Positions 8,424 through 17,032 of a DNA stretch of 56,663 bases are shown here, one piece after another. The stretch comes from a virus: positions 1 through 56,663 of IMG/VR virus record IMGVR_UViG_3300032284_000958, one strand, 5' to 3'. How positions within the stretch are numbered: position 1 is the first letter of the stretch; the number at the start of each line of letters is the position of its first letter. A program made the position numbers and the translations under genes. Under the pieces are notes generated by a model, which was not told the origin of the DNA, did no database searches, and worked only from the letters and a program-made list of their open reading frames with translations.

Positions 8424-9508
8424 GAATAACCGAAATCATCTCAGAAGATGACAATGGTAATGTTACAAATAATGGTAGTTGGAAAATTGACCAGCAAAAA
8501 TTCTTTGACCAAATTGGATTAACAAACAGATTACAAAAAGACCCTGCCGCACGTCTTGGTTATGAAATAGCAAAAAACCCAAAAACTGGTGTTATTGATG
8601 CAATCGGCGATGCTGGCACATATTGGGATGCTAAAAAAGGTGAAGGCACCGCTGGCGAATTTACATATAACCAAATTGGTAGTGGCACCATCAAAGCATT
8701 AGACAAAATGGTTGGTAAAGTAGGACAAACTCCTATCACACGAGAATTGTCTGTTGGTGGCATTCCACCAAGAACACAAAATTCACAAGGTTACCCAACA
8801 AGCCCTACGTCAAATCTTGAAATGTATGGTGATGTCTTAGCACACGAGTTAGGACACGTCGGGTCTCTTTATGCACAGGGCGTTCCACAGGCAGACCTCA
8901 CAACTATGGCACCAGATCAGAAAAAAACTATTAGCACTGCTGGTGCAAACAATGAAGAACAACAACGATATAGAGATTTGCAATATACTGCTCCAGGTTC
9001 TAGTCAGTATAATCAAGCTGTTGATTGGTTAGCGAATAACAAATTTAATACTCCCATTAATGACTATAGTGATTATGAAGATTTTGGAAAACAGATTTTA
9101 GACCGTGGTGTTCCAGACCATGTTAACGATGCAGCAAAATTATCATCAGATGCATTAAATGACCCACAAAAATTGCAAAGTTATATACAAGATTATCATG
9201 GTGATAAAACCAACGAGAGTTTGAGAGAACATAAAATGAAAATAAATGAAATTATATCAGAAGCAGCTAATCCCGCAAAACAAGCAGCTATCGCCATCAA
9301 TATGAAAAAACATGGCAAGAAACCTAAAAATGAAACTGCCGTTAGTGAAGTAGCAAAGAAAAAAGGACCAAAGCCAACTAATCCAGCATTGTGGAGTCGT
9401 GCAAAAGCAGCAGCACGTGCAAAATATGATGTATATCCAAGCGCATATGCAAATGGATATGCTTCAAAGTGGTATAAAGAACACGGCGGCGGTTGGAGGG
9501 GAAAGTGA
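8420..9508 (+). CDS. HELGH metallopeptidase-like protein, capsid-targeting-like leader
   Basis: 362 residues. The leader MRITEIISE resembles a T4 capsid-targeting sequence with an I-S-E cut site. YGDVLAHELGHVGSLY near 136-151 contains HELGH, the HExxH zinc motif of zincin peptidases; the third ligand is not certain. Near 273 a second leader-like motif, MKINEIISE, begins a separate basic C-terminal part with AKQAAIAINMKKHGKKPK and the phage motif YPSAYANGYASKWY. This looks like two packaged proteins fused in one gene, perhaps separated by the prohead protease. Peptidase activity is inferred from the motif alone. Confidence 0.65.
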   Translation: MRITEIISEDDNGNVTNNGSWKIDQQKFFDQIGLTNRLQKDPAARLGYEIAKNPKTGVIDAIGDAGTYWDAKKGEGTAGEFTYNQIGSGTIKALDKMVGKVGQTPITRELSVGGIPPRTQNSQGYPTSPTSNLEMYGDVLAHELGHVGSLYAQGVPQADLTTMAPDQKKTISTAGANNEEQQRYRDLQYTAPGSSQYNQAVDWLANNKFNTPINDYSDYEDFGKQILDRGVPDHVNDAAKLSSDALNDPQKLQSYIQDYHGDKTNESLREHKMKINEIISEAANPAKQAAIAINMKKHGKKPKNETAVSEVAKKKGPKPTNPALWSRAKAAARAKYDVYPSAYANGYASKWYKEHGGGWRGK

Positions 9509-9936
9509 TAGTAGAAGACATACTTGGCGAGGCTTGTTGGACTGGTTATAAACAAGTCGGTTATAAAAAGAAAGGCAATCGCAGAGTTCCTAATTGTGTT
9601 CCAGTTAGTGAAGACCTTGACTATTGTGCCAAGTGTGGAAGTTTGATTATACCAGAAGGGTATAGTGGTGGATTGCGTAAGTGGTTCAAAGAAAAATGGG
9701 TTAACATTGGTAAAAAAGTAGGCGGCAAACACCCACCGTGTGGAACAAGTGGCAGTAAAAGTGGTTATGCAAAGTGTGTTCCAGCTAAGAAAGCACGTAG
9801 CATGAGTGCTGATGAGAAGCGTAGTGCTACCACACGTAAACGTCGTGCACAGGGTGCAGCAGGTCGAGGTGGTAAAGATACTGGTGGCAGTGGTAAGACA
9901 CCAATTTATGTAAGCACAAGCAAGAAAAAAGGCTGA
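9505..9936 (+). CDS. Small basic Cys-containing phage protein, GTG start
   Basis: 143 residues from GTG 9505. That start overlaps the previous stop as GTGA and has the strong site GGAGGGG at 9495-9501; an upstream TTG in frame would lie inside this site. The protein then begins MIVEDILGEACW, a capsid-targeting-like leader. Two Cys-rich segments follow (CWTGYKQVGYKKKGNRRVP, CAKCG), then GGLRKWFKEKWVNIGKK and HPPCG..YAKCVPAKKA, which resemble a conserved phage domain of unknown function. The end is very basic. It is possibly zinc-binding and DNA-associated. Confidence 0.7.
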   Translation: MIVEDILGEACWTGYKQVGYKKKGNRRVPNCVPVSEDLDYCAKCGSLIIPEGYSGGLRKWFKEKWVNIGKKVGGKHPPCGTSGSKSGYAKCVPAKKARSMSADEKRSATTRKRRAQGAAGRGGKDTGGSGKTPIYVSTSKKKG

Positions 9937-9940
9937 TAAA

Positions 9941-10378
9941 ATGAATTTAATGAGAAAATGGATTGATATCCTTAATGAAAATATGCTAAGTGTAGAGCAA
10001 CTTGCCACTATCAGCGACGAAGCATTAGACGCAGCATATCATTACGGTCGTAGTTCTCCTGGAAATACATTTGGTTGGCAAGCTAATCTTAAATCGGCAG
10101 AATTTGCCAAGAGAGTAATTGATTCTGGTGAAACAGATATTGAAGCAATTAGTGATGCTATTCATAAAGGTTGGAATGAAACTGCAAAGGCGTTTGTTTC
10201 CAATCCAGACCAATTCGACGACACTGCAAAACTGCGTGATAGTGGAAAATTAGACGCAAAGTTACAACAGCGTGAAAAACTTATGAACATAAACTATGCA
10301 CAATTGCCAGAAGATGAAAAAGAAAAAGACCGTGTAGTTGCACGTGCACTTCTCAAGGCAATTAAGAATATAGGTTAA
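9941..10378 (+). CDS. RyR-domain-like phage protein
   Basis: 145 residues. The first part, MRKWIDILNENM, fits the capsid-targeting-like leader whether translation starts at ATG 9941 or 9950. The C-terminal half (HKGWNETAKAF, then NYAQLPEDEKEKDRVVARAL) resembles the RyR repeat, a fold known from ryanodine receptors and found in some bacteria and phages. Ligand and role are unknown. It lies 4 nt after the preceding gene. Confidence 0.6.
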   Translation: MNLMRKWIDILNENMLSVEQLATISDEALDAAYHYGRSSPGNTFGWQANLKSAEFAKRVIDSGETDIEAISDAIHKGWNETAKAFVSNPDQFDDTAKLRDSGKLDAKLQQREKLMNINYAQLPEDEKEKDRVVARALLKAIKNIG

Positions 10379-10383
10379 AAACT

Positions 10384-10391
10384 AATAAATA
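10384..10391 (+). promoter_or_regulatory. Late-promoter-like motif AATAAATA
   Basis: AATAAATA in the 32-nt gap between genes, 19 nt before ATG 10411. The spacing is like the motif at 7455. Short AT-rich motif; chance match possible. Confidence 0.4.
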
Positions 10392-10410
10392 TTATAACAG
10401 GATTTTAACT

Positions 10411-11148
10411 ATGTCAGATATGCGTTCACTTATTGAAAAACTTACTGCAATTCAGGAAGACCGTCCAAGCGTTGGCGATGGATTCTTATTAGAGTTTGGT
10501 GATAAAATTGAAGTTGAAACGGAGATACTAGAGTTTGCAGACGATGCTATTGTCCTATTAGCAGATGATAAACTCATGCATATCTTAGAAAGCCTATCTG
10601 AGATGGATGACAAGTACGGTTCTCGTCCAGGATATGGACTAATGAGAGCACGTGATTTAGGTGGTCCAGATAATATGGAGCATATTCGTGATGGATATTA
10701 TGTTGTATTTGAAGACCACAGTGATGATGATGTAAGAAAAACATCATTCGTTTTATTCAAAAAAGTAAAAGAAACAAAAGATCAGTTTACGCCAGCATTT
10801 GAGTTTGTAAAAGATTTACCACTTAGTCCATATCGTGTATCACAGCAACAAATTATTCAAGCAGCAGAAGAAGCTATTCAGCACGACATGAGTGAAAGTG
10901 TTAATGAAGCAGAATATCATGGGCGACAGGTGCCGCTTGGCAAACCAATGGCAGGGGATGTTAAAAAGAAAAAAGTGTACGTTAAAGACCCAAAAACTGG
11001 TAATATTAAGAAAATAAATTTCGGTCAAAAAGGCGTTAAAATTAAAAAAAATAACCCTGCACGACGCAAATCATTTAGAGCAAGACACAACTGTAAGACT
11101 GCAAAAGATAGAACAACAGCAAGATATTGGTCTTGTAGGGCTTGGTAA
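10411..11148 (+). CDS. Conserved phage protein with basic Cys-containing tail
   Basis: 245 residues in two parts. Residues 1-165 are acidic and structured. The tail from about 170 is a basic domain with GRQVPLGKPMAGDVKK, KVYVKDPKTGN, NPARRKSFRARHNC and ARYWSCRAW, a motif set seen in T4-like marine phages with unknown function. The junction SVNEAEYHGR resembles a prohead-protease site, and the N-terminus (SLIEKLTAIQED) carries an I-Q-E. I infer a head-associated protein whose basic tail may bind DNA. The next ATG follows the stop directly. Confidence 0.65.
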   Translation: MSDMRSLIEKLTAIQEDRPSVGDGFLLEFGDKIEVETEILEFADDAIVLLADDKLMHILESLSEMDDKYGSRPGYGLMRARDLGGPDNMEHIRDGYYVVFEDHSDDDVRKTSFVLFKKVKETKDQFTPAFEFVKDLPLSPYRVSQQQIIQAAEEAIQHDMSESVNEAEYHGRQVPLGKPMAGDVKKKKVYVKDPKTGNIKKINFGQKGVKIKKNNPARRKSFRARHNCKTAKDRTTARYWSCRAW

Positions 11149-11697
11149 ATGTTATTAAATGAATTGTTCTCACAGTTAGATGAAGTTGGTGGCGTAGGTG
11201 TCGTTGCTGGCAATAAAAAGATGGCACGTGACCCACGCTATTCCATGAGTCAAACTGTTGATATTGGACCTGGCGAGACACAAAAACAAGCTGCAAAGTT
11301 TGGTAATAAGACTGACAAGTTAGGTGTTCCACCAAGACTTCGTGCTGATGGTAAAGTTACTGAAGCAGCAATGAGTGTTGGCATACAAGGTCGTCATCCT
11401 GTCAGTGCGGGTGCACGTGGACTAATGGCTGCACGTTGGAAATACGATAAGGTTATTGATGGTTCAAATGCTAAGAATCTTGATAATGCAACTGCAAGAT
11501 TGGCACATCGTTTAGGTGATATTGACCATGAAACGGATTATGACAGTATTGATAATACTATGCAAGAAATTTGCATGGCATTTCATATCAATCCAAAAGA
11601 ATTGCATGACGCATTTATTGCACGTTATAATTTGACACCAGACAAATATTCCGTTAAAATGAAGCATGTCCTCAAAAATCGCCCAAAATCAGTCTAA
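11149..11697 (+). CDS. Conserved phage protein, capsid-targeting-like leader
   Basis: 182 residues beginning MLLNELFSQLDEVGG, again a leader ending in L-D-E. Then follow KKMARDPRYSMSQTVDIGPG and a helical C-terminal half with LAHRLGDIDHETDYDS. No family recognised. Its ATG touches the previous stop and its end overlaps the next gene by 32 nt, so the block is probably one transcript. Confidence 0.65.
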   Translation: MLLNELFSQLDEVGGVGVVAGNKKMARDPRYSMSQTVDIGPGETQKQAAKFGNKTDKLGVPPRLRADGKVTEAAMSVGIQGRHPVSAGARGLMAARWKYDKVIDGSNAKNLDNATARLAHRLGDIDHETDYDSIDNTMQEICMAFHINPKELHDAFIARYNLTPDKYSVKMKHVLKNRPKSV

Positions 11698-12151
11698 TTA
11701 TAGTTCATCACATACTGTCACTTTGCCAACAAACTCACCATCTACCATAACGATTAATCCTGTTGGTTCATCTGGTAATTACCTGTTCAATACGGGAAGC
11801 ACTGTAGGATGGCAAGCTGCACCAACATCTACACAATTTCACAGTCAATTAACAATAAAACCGCCTGATGGGAAAGATGCTGTAATTAGCACCAATAAGA
11901 GCGAATTAAATATTGACCAAGCTGCACGATTTATGCAAGCTATGACACAGAGATATTGTGTTATACCAGAAGATACGCACCTCCTCGAACAGCATCCCAC
12001 ACTACGTGACGCATATGATGAATATAAACGTATACTAATATCGTTAGGCAGCGACGATGCATTTTTGGTAGAAACTACAGATGAACTGCGTAATGCATAC
12101 AAACAATACGAGACACTAAGAGTAATACTAACAACAAAGGAAAACACATAA
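11666..12151 (+). CDS. Conserved phage hypothetical protein
   Basis: 161 residues. The N-terminal 60 are Ser/Thr-rich with NPVGSSGNYLFNTGST. The rest has IKPPDGKDAVISTNKSELN followed by a helical region with CVIPEDTHLLEQHPTL and YDEYKRILISL. It is similar in style to small phage proteins next to polymerase genes, but no function is known to me. The stop overlaps the next start by 1 nt (TAATG). Confidence 0.6.
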   Translation: MSSKIAQNQSNYSSSHTVTLPTNSPSTITINPVGSSGNYLFNTGSTVGWQAAPTSTQFHSQLTIKPPDGKDAVISTNKSELNIDQAARFMQAMTQRYCVIPEDTHLLEQHPTLRDAYDEYKRILISLGSDDAFLVETTDELRNAYKQYETLRVILTTKENT

Positions 12152-12423
12152 TGGCTACAAGAAACTTTAATCCAGAAGAACGCAATAAGTTAAAGCAGTT
12201 AATGACTGAAAGTATCTCTGTAATGACAGAGGTTGAAGTCCTGACTGGTGGTCTAAATGATACAATCTCTGCTATTGCAGAAGAAATGCAGATTAAGCCA
12301 AGTGTTCTTAAAAAGGCTATCAAGATGGCCCAGAAAAATGATTTTGACAAGGCTCGTGAAGACCTTGACATCATCGAAAGCATTCTGCAATCTACGGATA
12401 AATTGCACGACGGCGACGAATAA
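12151..12423 (+). CDS. DsbA-like small double-stranded-DNA-binding protein (tentative)
   Basis: 90 residues, mostly helical and charged (LTGGLNDTISAIAEEMQIKP then KKAIKMAQKNDFDKARED). Size, the order of helices and the position in a T4-like replication region resemble T4 DsbA (89 residues), which binds dsDNA near late promoters. Sequence similarity is weak by eye. Translation is coupled to the upstream gene (TAATG). Confidence 0.5.
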   Translation: MATRNFNPEERNKLKQLMTESISVMTEVEVLTGGLNDTISAIAEEMQIKPSVLKKAIKMAQKNDFDKAREDLDIIESILQSTDKLHDGDE

Positions 12424-12451
12424 ATTATAATATCAACAAACAGGAGTATTA

Positions 12452-15127
12452 ATGTACGTCGATGCAATTATTGATAGACAAAGCGAACGCATTCATGTGG
12501 TTGAACGCATAAATGGCAAGCGTGTTTATAACGATTATCCAGTAAACTATATTTTTTACTATGCGGATGAGCGTGGAAATCATCGTAGTATTTTTAATAC
12601 TCCTGTTCGTCGTGTGAGTTGTCGTTCTAATCGTGAGTTTAAAAAAGAACTCGGCTTAGCACAAGGCAAAGAAATATTTGAGAGTGACATCAATCCTATA
12701 TTTCGATGCCTAGCTGACAATTATCTAGGCAAGGATGCACCAGACCTTCAAACAGTGTTCTTCGACATTGAGACGGACTTTGATAGTGTCCGTGGATACA
12801 GTAAACCAGAAGACCCATTTACTAAAATTACAGCAATTACCCTGTATCTTGATTGGCTAGATCAGCTTATTACGCTGACATTACCACCTGCAGCTATGTC
12901 GATTGAGGAAGCAAACAAGATTGCAGGTGAGTTTGATAACACGTTCATTTTTGAGCGTGAAGAAGATTTATTACTGACATTTATTGAGCTAATTGAAGAT
13001 GCAGACGTTCTAAGCGGATGGAACAGTGAAGGTTTCGATATTCCATACACTGTAAATCGCATTGCTCGTGTATTAAGCAAGGATGACACACGTCGCCTAT
13101 GCTTGTGGAATCAATTTCCCAGAGAACGTGAATATAACAAGTATGGCAAGGCAAGCCAAACGTTTGATTTGGTCGGACGTGTTCATCTCGATTACATGGC
13201 ACTATATCGTAAGTACACATACGAAGAACGTCACAGTTACAGTCTTGATGCTATTGGCGAGTACGAACTAAATGAACGTAAGACCGAATATGAAGGCACA
13301 CTTGATCAGTTATATAATCAAGATTATAAGAAGTTTATTGAATACTCACGCCAAGACGTTGCACTTCTTAATAAGTTAGATAAAAAACTTCGTTTTTTGG
13401 CATTAGCAAATGAACTTGCACATTCCAATACTGTTCTATTGCAAACTACTATGGGAGCAGTTGCAGTTACTGAACAGGCTATTATCAATGAAGCACACGA
13501 GCGTGGTCTTGTTGTACCGAATCGTAAAAAGCAGATTGAGAGTGAAGAGGATGTAAATGAAAAGAAAGCGGCAGGTGCATATGTAGCCTATCCGAAGGTT
13601 GGATTGCATCGTGATATTGGTGCAATCGATATTAACTCACTGTATCCAAGTGTTATTCGTGCGTTGAACATGGCACCAGAAACTATTATTGGTCAGCTAC
13701 GTCCCACAATGACCGATGCCTTAATCAAACAGCGTATGGCAGAAAATAGCAATAAGTTTGCATTGGCATGGGAAGGTTTATTTGGTAGTGTTGAATACAA
13801 TGCTGTAATGGAGCGAGACCCCACAGTTGAAATTACTATTGATTGGGAAAATGGAACTAGTGAGGTTCGCACCGCAGAAGAAATATACGACCTTATTCAT
13901 GGTGGTAGTCAACCTTGGTGCATGAGTGCAAACGGAACTATTTTTAGTCTTGAACGTCAGGGAGTAGTTCCAGGTCTTCTAGAACGTTGGTTCCGTGAAC
14001 GTAAAGAACTACAGGCTAAAATGAAACAGGCAAACTCACCTGATCAGATTGTTTTCTGGGATAAGCGACAGTTAGTCAAAAAGATTAATCTTAATTCACT
14101 ATATGGTGCTATTCTTAACGAAGGTTGCCGTTTCTTTGACCATCGTATCGGTCAATCAACTACGCTAACTGGTCGTGCTATTGCCAAGCATATGGATGCC
14201 ACTGTTAATCAAATTATTACAGGCAAATATGACCATGTTGGCGATAGTATCATTTATGGTGATACAGATTCTGTGTATTTTAGCGCATGGCCAGCTATTA
14301 AAGATGACGTTGAAAGTGGTCGTATGGAGTGGAACAAAGATATTTGTATTCAATTGTATGATGATATTGGCGAACAGGTGAATACAACATTTCCTGATTT
14401 CATGTATCGTGCCTTCCATACAACGCCAGAACTTGGTGCTATCATCCGTGGTGGTCGTGAATTGATTGCATCTCGTGGGTTGTTTATTAAGAAAAAACGT
14501 TATGCCGTGTTGATTTATGACCACGAAAAGAAACGTCTTGATGTAGATGGCAAGTCTGGTAAGGTAAAGGCAATGGGTCTTGATCTCAAGCGCAGCGATA
14601 CGCCAAAGATTGTTCAGGAGTTTTTGAGTAAAATCCTTAAGATGTTGCTTGAGGGTGTGGATAAAGAGAAAATTATTGAAGATATTATAGAGTTTAAACA
14701 TGTTTTTAAAAACCGCCCTGAGTGGGAAAAGGGAACACCAAAACGTGTTAACAATTTAACTAAGTTTACTGATTTAGAAAAGAAACTTGGTAAGGCAAAT
14801 ATGCCAGGCCATGTTCGTGCTGCAATTAACTGGAATATGATGCGCCGTATGCATAGTGACAATCGTAGCATTGAAGTAGTTGATGGTATGAAAACTATTG
14901 TATGCAAACTTAGACCAAATCCGCTTGGAATGACCAGCATTGGTTATCCAACTGACGAATCTCGTTTGCCGCAGTGGTTTAAAGATTTGCCATTTGGTGC
15001 ACAGGAAATGGAAGATACCATTGTTACCCAAAAAGTTCAGAATCTTCTTGGTGTTCTAGAATGGGACATTACAAATGCAACAAACATTTCAAATACATTT
15101 AATACACTATTTGAAGTTGAAGAATGA
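12452..15127 (+). CDS. Family B DNA polymerase, T4 gp43 type
   Basis: 891 residues, close to T4 gp43 (898). The 3'-5' exonuclease motif is FDIET with D105 and E107. The polymerase motifs are DINSLYPSV (D393), KKINLNSLYGA (543-553) and YGDTDS (D604, D606), so both active sites look intact. It replicates the phage genome with the gp45-like clamp encoded at 15985. A ribosome site, CAGGAG, lies at 12441-12446. The stop overlaps the next gene as ATGA, coupling it to a methyltransferase-like gene. Confidence 0.97.
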   Translation: MYVDAIIDRQSERIHVVERINGKRVYNDYPVNYIFYYADERGNHRSIFNTPVRRVSCRSNREFKKELGLAQGKEIFESDINPIFRCLADNYLGKDAPDLQTVFFDIETDFDSVRGYSKPEDPFTKITAITLYLDWLDQLITLTLPPAAMSIEEANKIAGEFDNTFIFEREEDLLLTFIELIEDADVLSGWNSEGFDIPYTVNRIARVLSKDDTRRLCLWNQFPREREYNKYGKASQTFDLVGRVHLDYMALYRKYTYEERHSYSLDAIGEYELNERKTEYEGTLDQLYNQDYKKFIEYSRQDVALLNKLDKKLRFLALANELAHSNTVLLQTTMGAVAVTEQAIINEAHERGLVVPNRKKQIESEEDVNEKKAAGAYVAYPKVGLHRDIGAIDINSLYPSVIRALNMAPETIIGQLRPTMTDALIKQRMAENSNKFALAWEGLFGSVEYNAVMERDPTVEITIDWENGTSEVRTAEEIYDLIHGGSQPWCMSANGTIFSLERQGVVPGLLERWFRERKELQAKMKQANSPDQIVFWDKRQLVKKINLNSLYGAILNEGCRFFDHRIGQSTTLTGRAIAKHMDATVNQIITGKYDHVGDSIIYGDTDSVYFSAWPAIKDDVESGRMEWNKDICIQLYDDIGEQVNTTFPDFMYRAFHTTPELGAIIRGGRELIASRGLFIKKKRYAVLIYDHEKKRLDVDGKSGKVKAMGLDLKRSDTPKIVQEFLSKILKMLLEGVDKEKIIEDIIEFKHVFKNRPEWEKGTPKRVNNLTKFTDLEKKLGKANMPGHVRAAINWNMMRRMHSDNRSIEVVDGMKTIVCKLRPNPLGMTSIGYPTDESRLPQWFKDLPFGAQEMEDTIVTQKVQNLLGVLEWDITNATNISNTFNTLFEVEE

Positions 15128-15963
15128 ATATTATAGAAAAACAAAGATATTATAATATGATATTGGAGGCACGTAATAGTTACAGCAATCAAGCTGACTA
15201 TTATCGTGAAACTACAAAACTTTTTGACGACTTGTTAGATAAAATAAACGATGACTTGCAGAGCAGTAAACAGACTCTCGAAGATAGTAGTCGTATTATG
15301 TGTGAGAAATTAAATAAAAATGATTTAGGATTTCGTAAACACTTTATTGAAGTTAATAAGTTTAATGTTAACGATCTAGAAAAACTATCAGGAATTATAT
15401 CTAGGGAGTTGATGTTTGACTCTCCAACTATTGAACTTTTTCCTGGAACTGGTCAATTTTTGCCATACGCTGTTGCATCTGAACCACTTTATATCTACGA
15501 TAGATATATGGATATATGTGACATTGCAGCAAAGGCAGTGAATAATGATCTATACGTTAAAAGACGCTTACGCAAATATGATGCCTATCATACTCTTCCA
15601 AAAAATGCATTTAATTTAGTATATTGTTTTAATGAGTTTTTTTATGCAGACACCGATTATGTATACGAAACTAGCAAAAAAGCTATGGAATTACTACACG
15701 CTGGTGGGAAATATATTTTTAATTTCTTACCAAATGACCAAGAGTGGGCAATAGAGTTTAATAAATTAGGACATTTTTCTGTTATTGATTATAAAAAAGT
15801 TATAGACTTAATGGTTGCAGACGGATGGGAATTAATGAATTGCGAGCTACAACCTATAAAATCAAGTCATATTATGATGCGTAAGCCAGGAAAGTTTATA
15901 CCAAAATATAAAATATCAGGCGGTGTTGCAGAAATTATTGACATTGATCCATCAATCTTATAA
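15124..15963 (+). CDS. Class I SAM methyltransferase-like protein
   Basis: 279 residues. IELFPGTGQFLPYAV near 113-127 resembles the glycine-rich SAM-binding motif I, and YIYDRYMD follows at the place of the acidic motif II. FNLVYCFNEFFYADTDYV and LLHAGGKYIFNF match later motifs of class I methyltransferases. The N-terminal 90 residues are a helical extension. The substrate cannot be told. The ATGA overlap with DNA polymerase implies co-expression with replication, so DNA, nucleotide or a replication protein are possible targets. Confidence 0.6.
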   Translation: MNIIEKQRYYNMILEARNSYSNQADYYRETTKLFDDLLDKINDDLQSSKQTLEDSSRIMCEKLNKNDLGFRKHFIEVNKFNVNDLEKLSGIISRELMFDSPTIELFPGTGQFLPYAVASEPLYIYDRYMDICDIAAKAVNNDLYVKRRLRKYDAYHTLPKNAFNLVYCFNEFFYADTDYVYETSKKAMELLHAGGKYIFNFLPNDQEWAIEFNKLGHFSVIDYKKVIDLMVADGWELMNCELQPIKSSHIMMRKPGKFIPKYKISGGVAEIIDIDPSIL

Positions 15964-15984
15964 TATTATTAAAAAGGTGTAAAC

Positions 15985-16713
15985 ATGAAAGATTTTCTAT
16001 CAGATATCGTATCTCATACTCAACCAGTTGGTATTGACCTAATCAAGGTCATTGGTGATGACAAAGAAACCACTATTAAAAGCAAAGATGCAAATAATAA
16101 TGTTATTTTGAGTGCCAAGTTCAATAATGTAAATCAAGCATTTATCGGAACTTTTGGTATGCCAGACCTTTCAAAATTAAATGTCATTCTCAATATTCCA
16201 GAATATGCAGAAAATGCAAAAATCAATGTAGTAACACAAAGCCGAAACGGAACTGATGTTCCAGTTGGATTACATTTTGAAAATGCCGTAGGTGATTTTA
16301 AAAATGAATATCGCTTTATGGCACAAGAAATTATCAATGAGAAATTAAAAACAGTCAAGTTTGGCGGTGCTGCTTGGAATATTACATTTGAACCAACAGT
16401 TTCAAGCATCAATCGCCTTAAGTTTATGGCTTCTGCAAATCGTGAAGTTGAAAACTTTGTTGCAAAAACAGAAAATGGCAATCTAAAGTTTTATTTTGGT
16501 GATCCATCTACTCATGCAGGTAACTTTGTGTTCCAAAGCGGAGTAAAAGGCACACTGACTAAGAACTTAAGTTGGAATGTTGGATTACTACAAAGTATCC
16601 TTAACCTACAGGGAGATAAAACTATTGATTTCAGTGATGCTGGCGTTGCACGTATTACTGTTAACAGTGGATTAATTACATACGAATACCTATTACCAGC
16701 AAAGGTTTCATAA
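15985..16713 (+). CDS. Sliding clamp, T4 gp45-like
   Basis: 242 residues, similar to T4 gp45 (228). FGMPDLSKLNVILNIPEY near 57-74 occupies the position of the gp45 stretch before its first interdomain region, and the protein is rich in short beta strands with a C-terminal YEYLLPAKVS. The clamp tethers DNA polymerase and in T4 also activates late transcription. Clamp loader and gp55-like sigma genes are not in the window. AAAGGTG lies before the ATG. Confidence 0.75.
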   Translation: MKDFLSDIVSHTQPVGIDLIKVIGDDKETTIKSKDANNNVILSAKFNNVNQAFIGTFGMPDLSKLNVILNIPEYAENAKINVVTQSRNGTDVPVGLHFENAVGDFKNEYRFMAQEIINEKLKTVKFGGAAWNITFEPTVSSINRLKFMASANREVENFVAKTENGNLKFYFGDPSTHAGNFVFQSGVKGTLTKNLSWNVGLLQSILNLQGDKTIDFSDAGVARITVNSGLITYEYLLPAKVS

Positions 16714-16714
16714 A

Positions 16715-17032
16715 ATGGAAAAGAATAAGTTTGGCGATATCCGAGAATATCTTGAGTGCGACTGTTATGACATTGAGCATCTTGTTTGTATTGATGTAAC
16801 CCAGTGGGATGAAGATTGGCCACCTGAGTTTTCTTTGCAGACACAAGCAAGACAGTGGCGACCATTTCATCGTCGTGTGTGGGCAGCATTAAAATACATT
16901 TTTGGCAGTCCACTTGTATGGGATGGCACCGCTCTTAACAAAGAAAAAGTTGATAAACTTCAATTGGTTATCAATGAGTTTTATAAAATGTATGCTGATT
17001 TTGAGGCTAAACGTCCTAATGGAAAAAAATGA
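16715..17032 (+). CDS. Conserved phage hypothetical protein
   Basis: 105 residues. It starts with FGDIREYLECDCYDIEHLVC, then a central WPPEFSLQTQARQWRPFHRR and WAALKYIFGSPLVWDG. The pattern of an acidic beta part followed by WxAxxYxFG is one I associate with small conserved proteins of large phages; function unknown. It begins 1 nt after the clamp gene and overlaps the next gene by 14 nt. Confidence 0.6.
   Translation: MEKNKFGDIREYLECDCYDIEHLVCIDVTQWDEDWPPEFSLQTQARQWRPFHRRVWAALKYIFGSPLVWDGTALNKEKVDKLQLVINEFYKMYADFEAKRPNGKK

Noticed and set aside
9196-10008. 270-residue open frame on the minus strand
   Set aside because: It is antisense to three well-supported genes with ribosome sites and conserved motifs; it is a Phe/Thr/Cys-rich shadow with no recognisable domain.
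14165-14701. 178-residue minus-strand open frame
   Set aside because: It lies antisense to the polymerase gene, including its catalytic YGDTDS region, and has no motif or ribosome site.
16902-17018. Longer N-terminus for the 17019 gene
   Set aside because: It would overlap the preceding gene by more than 100 nt and has no ribosome site; ATG 17019 gives a short overlap typical of this genome.
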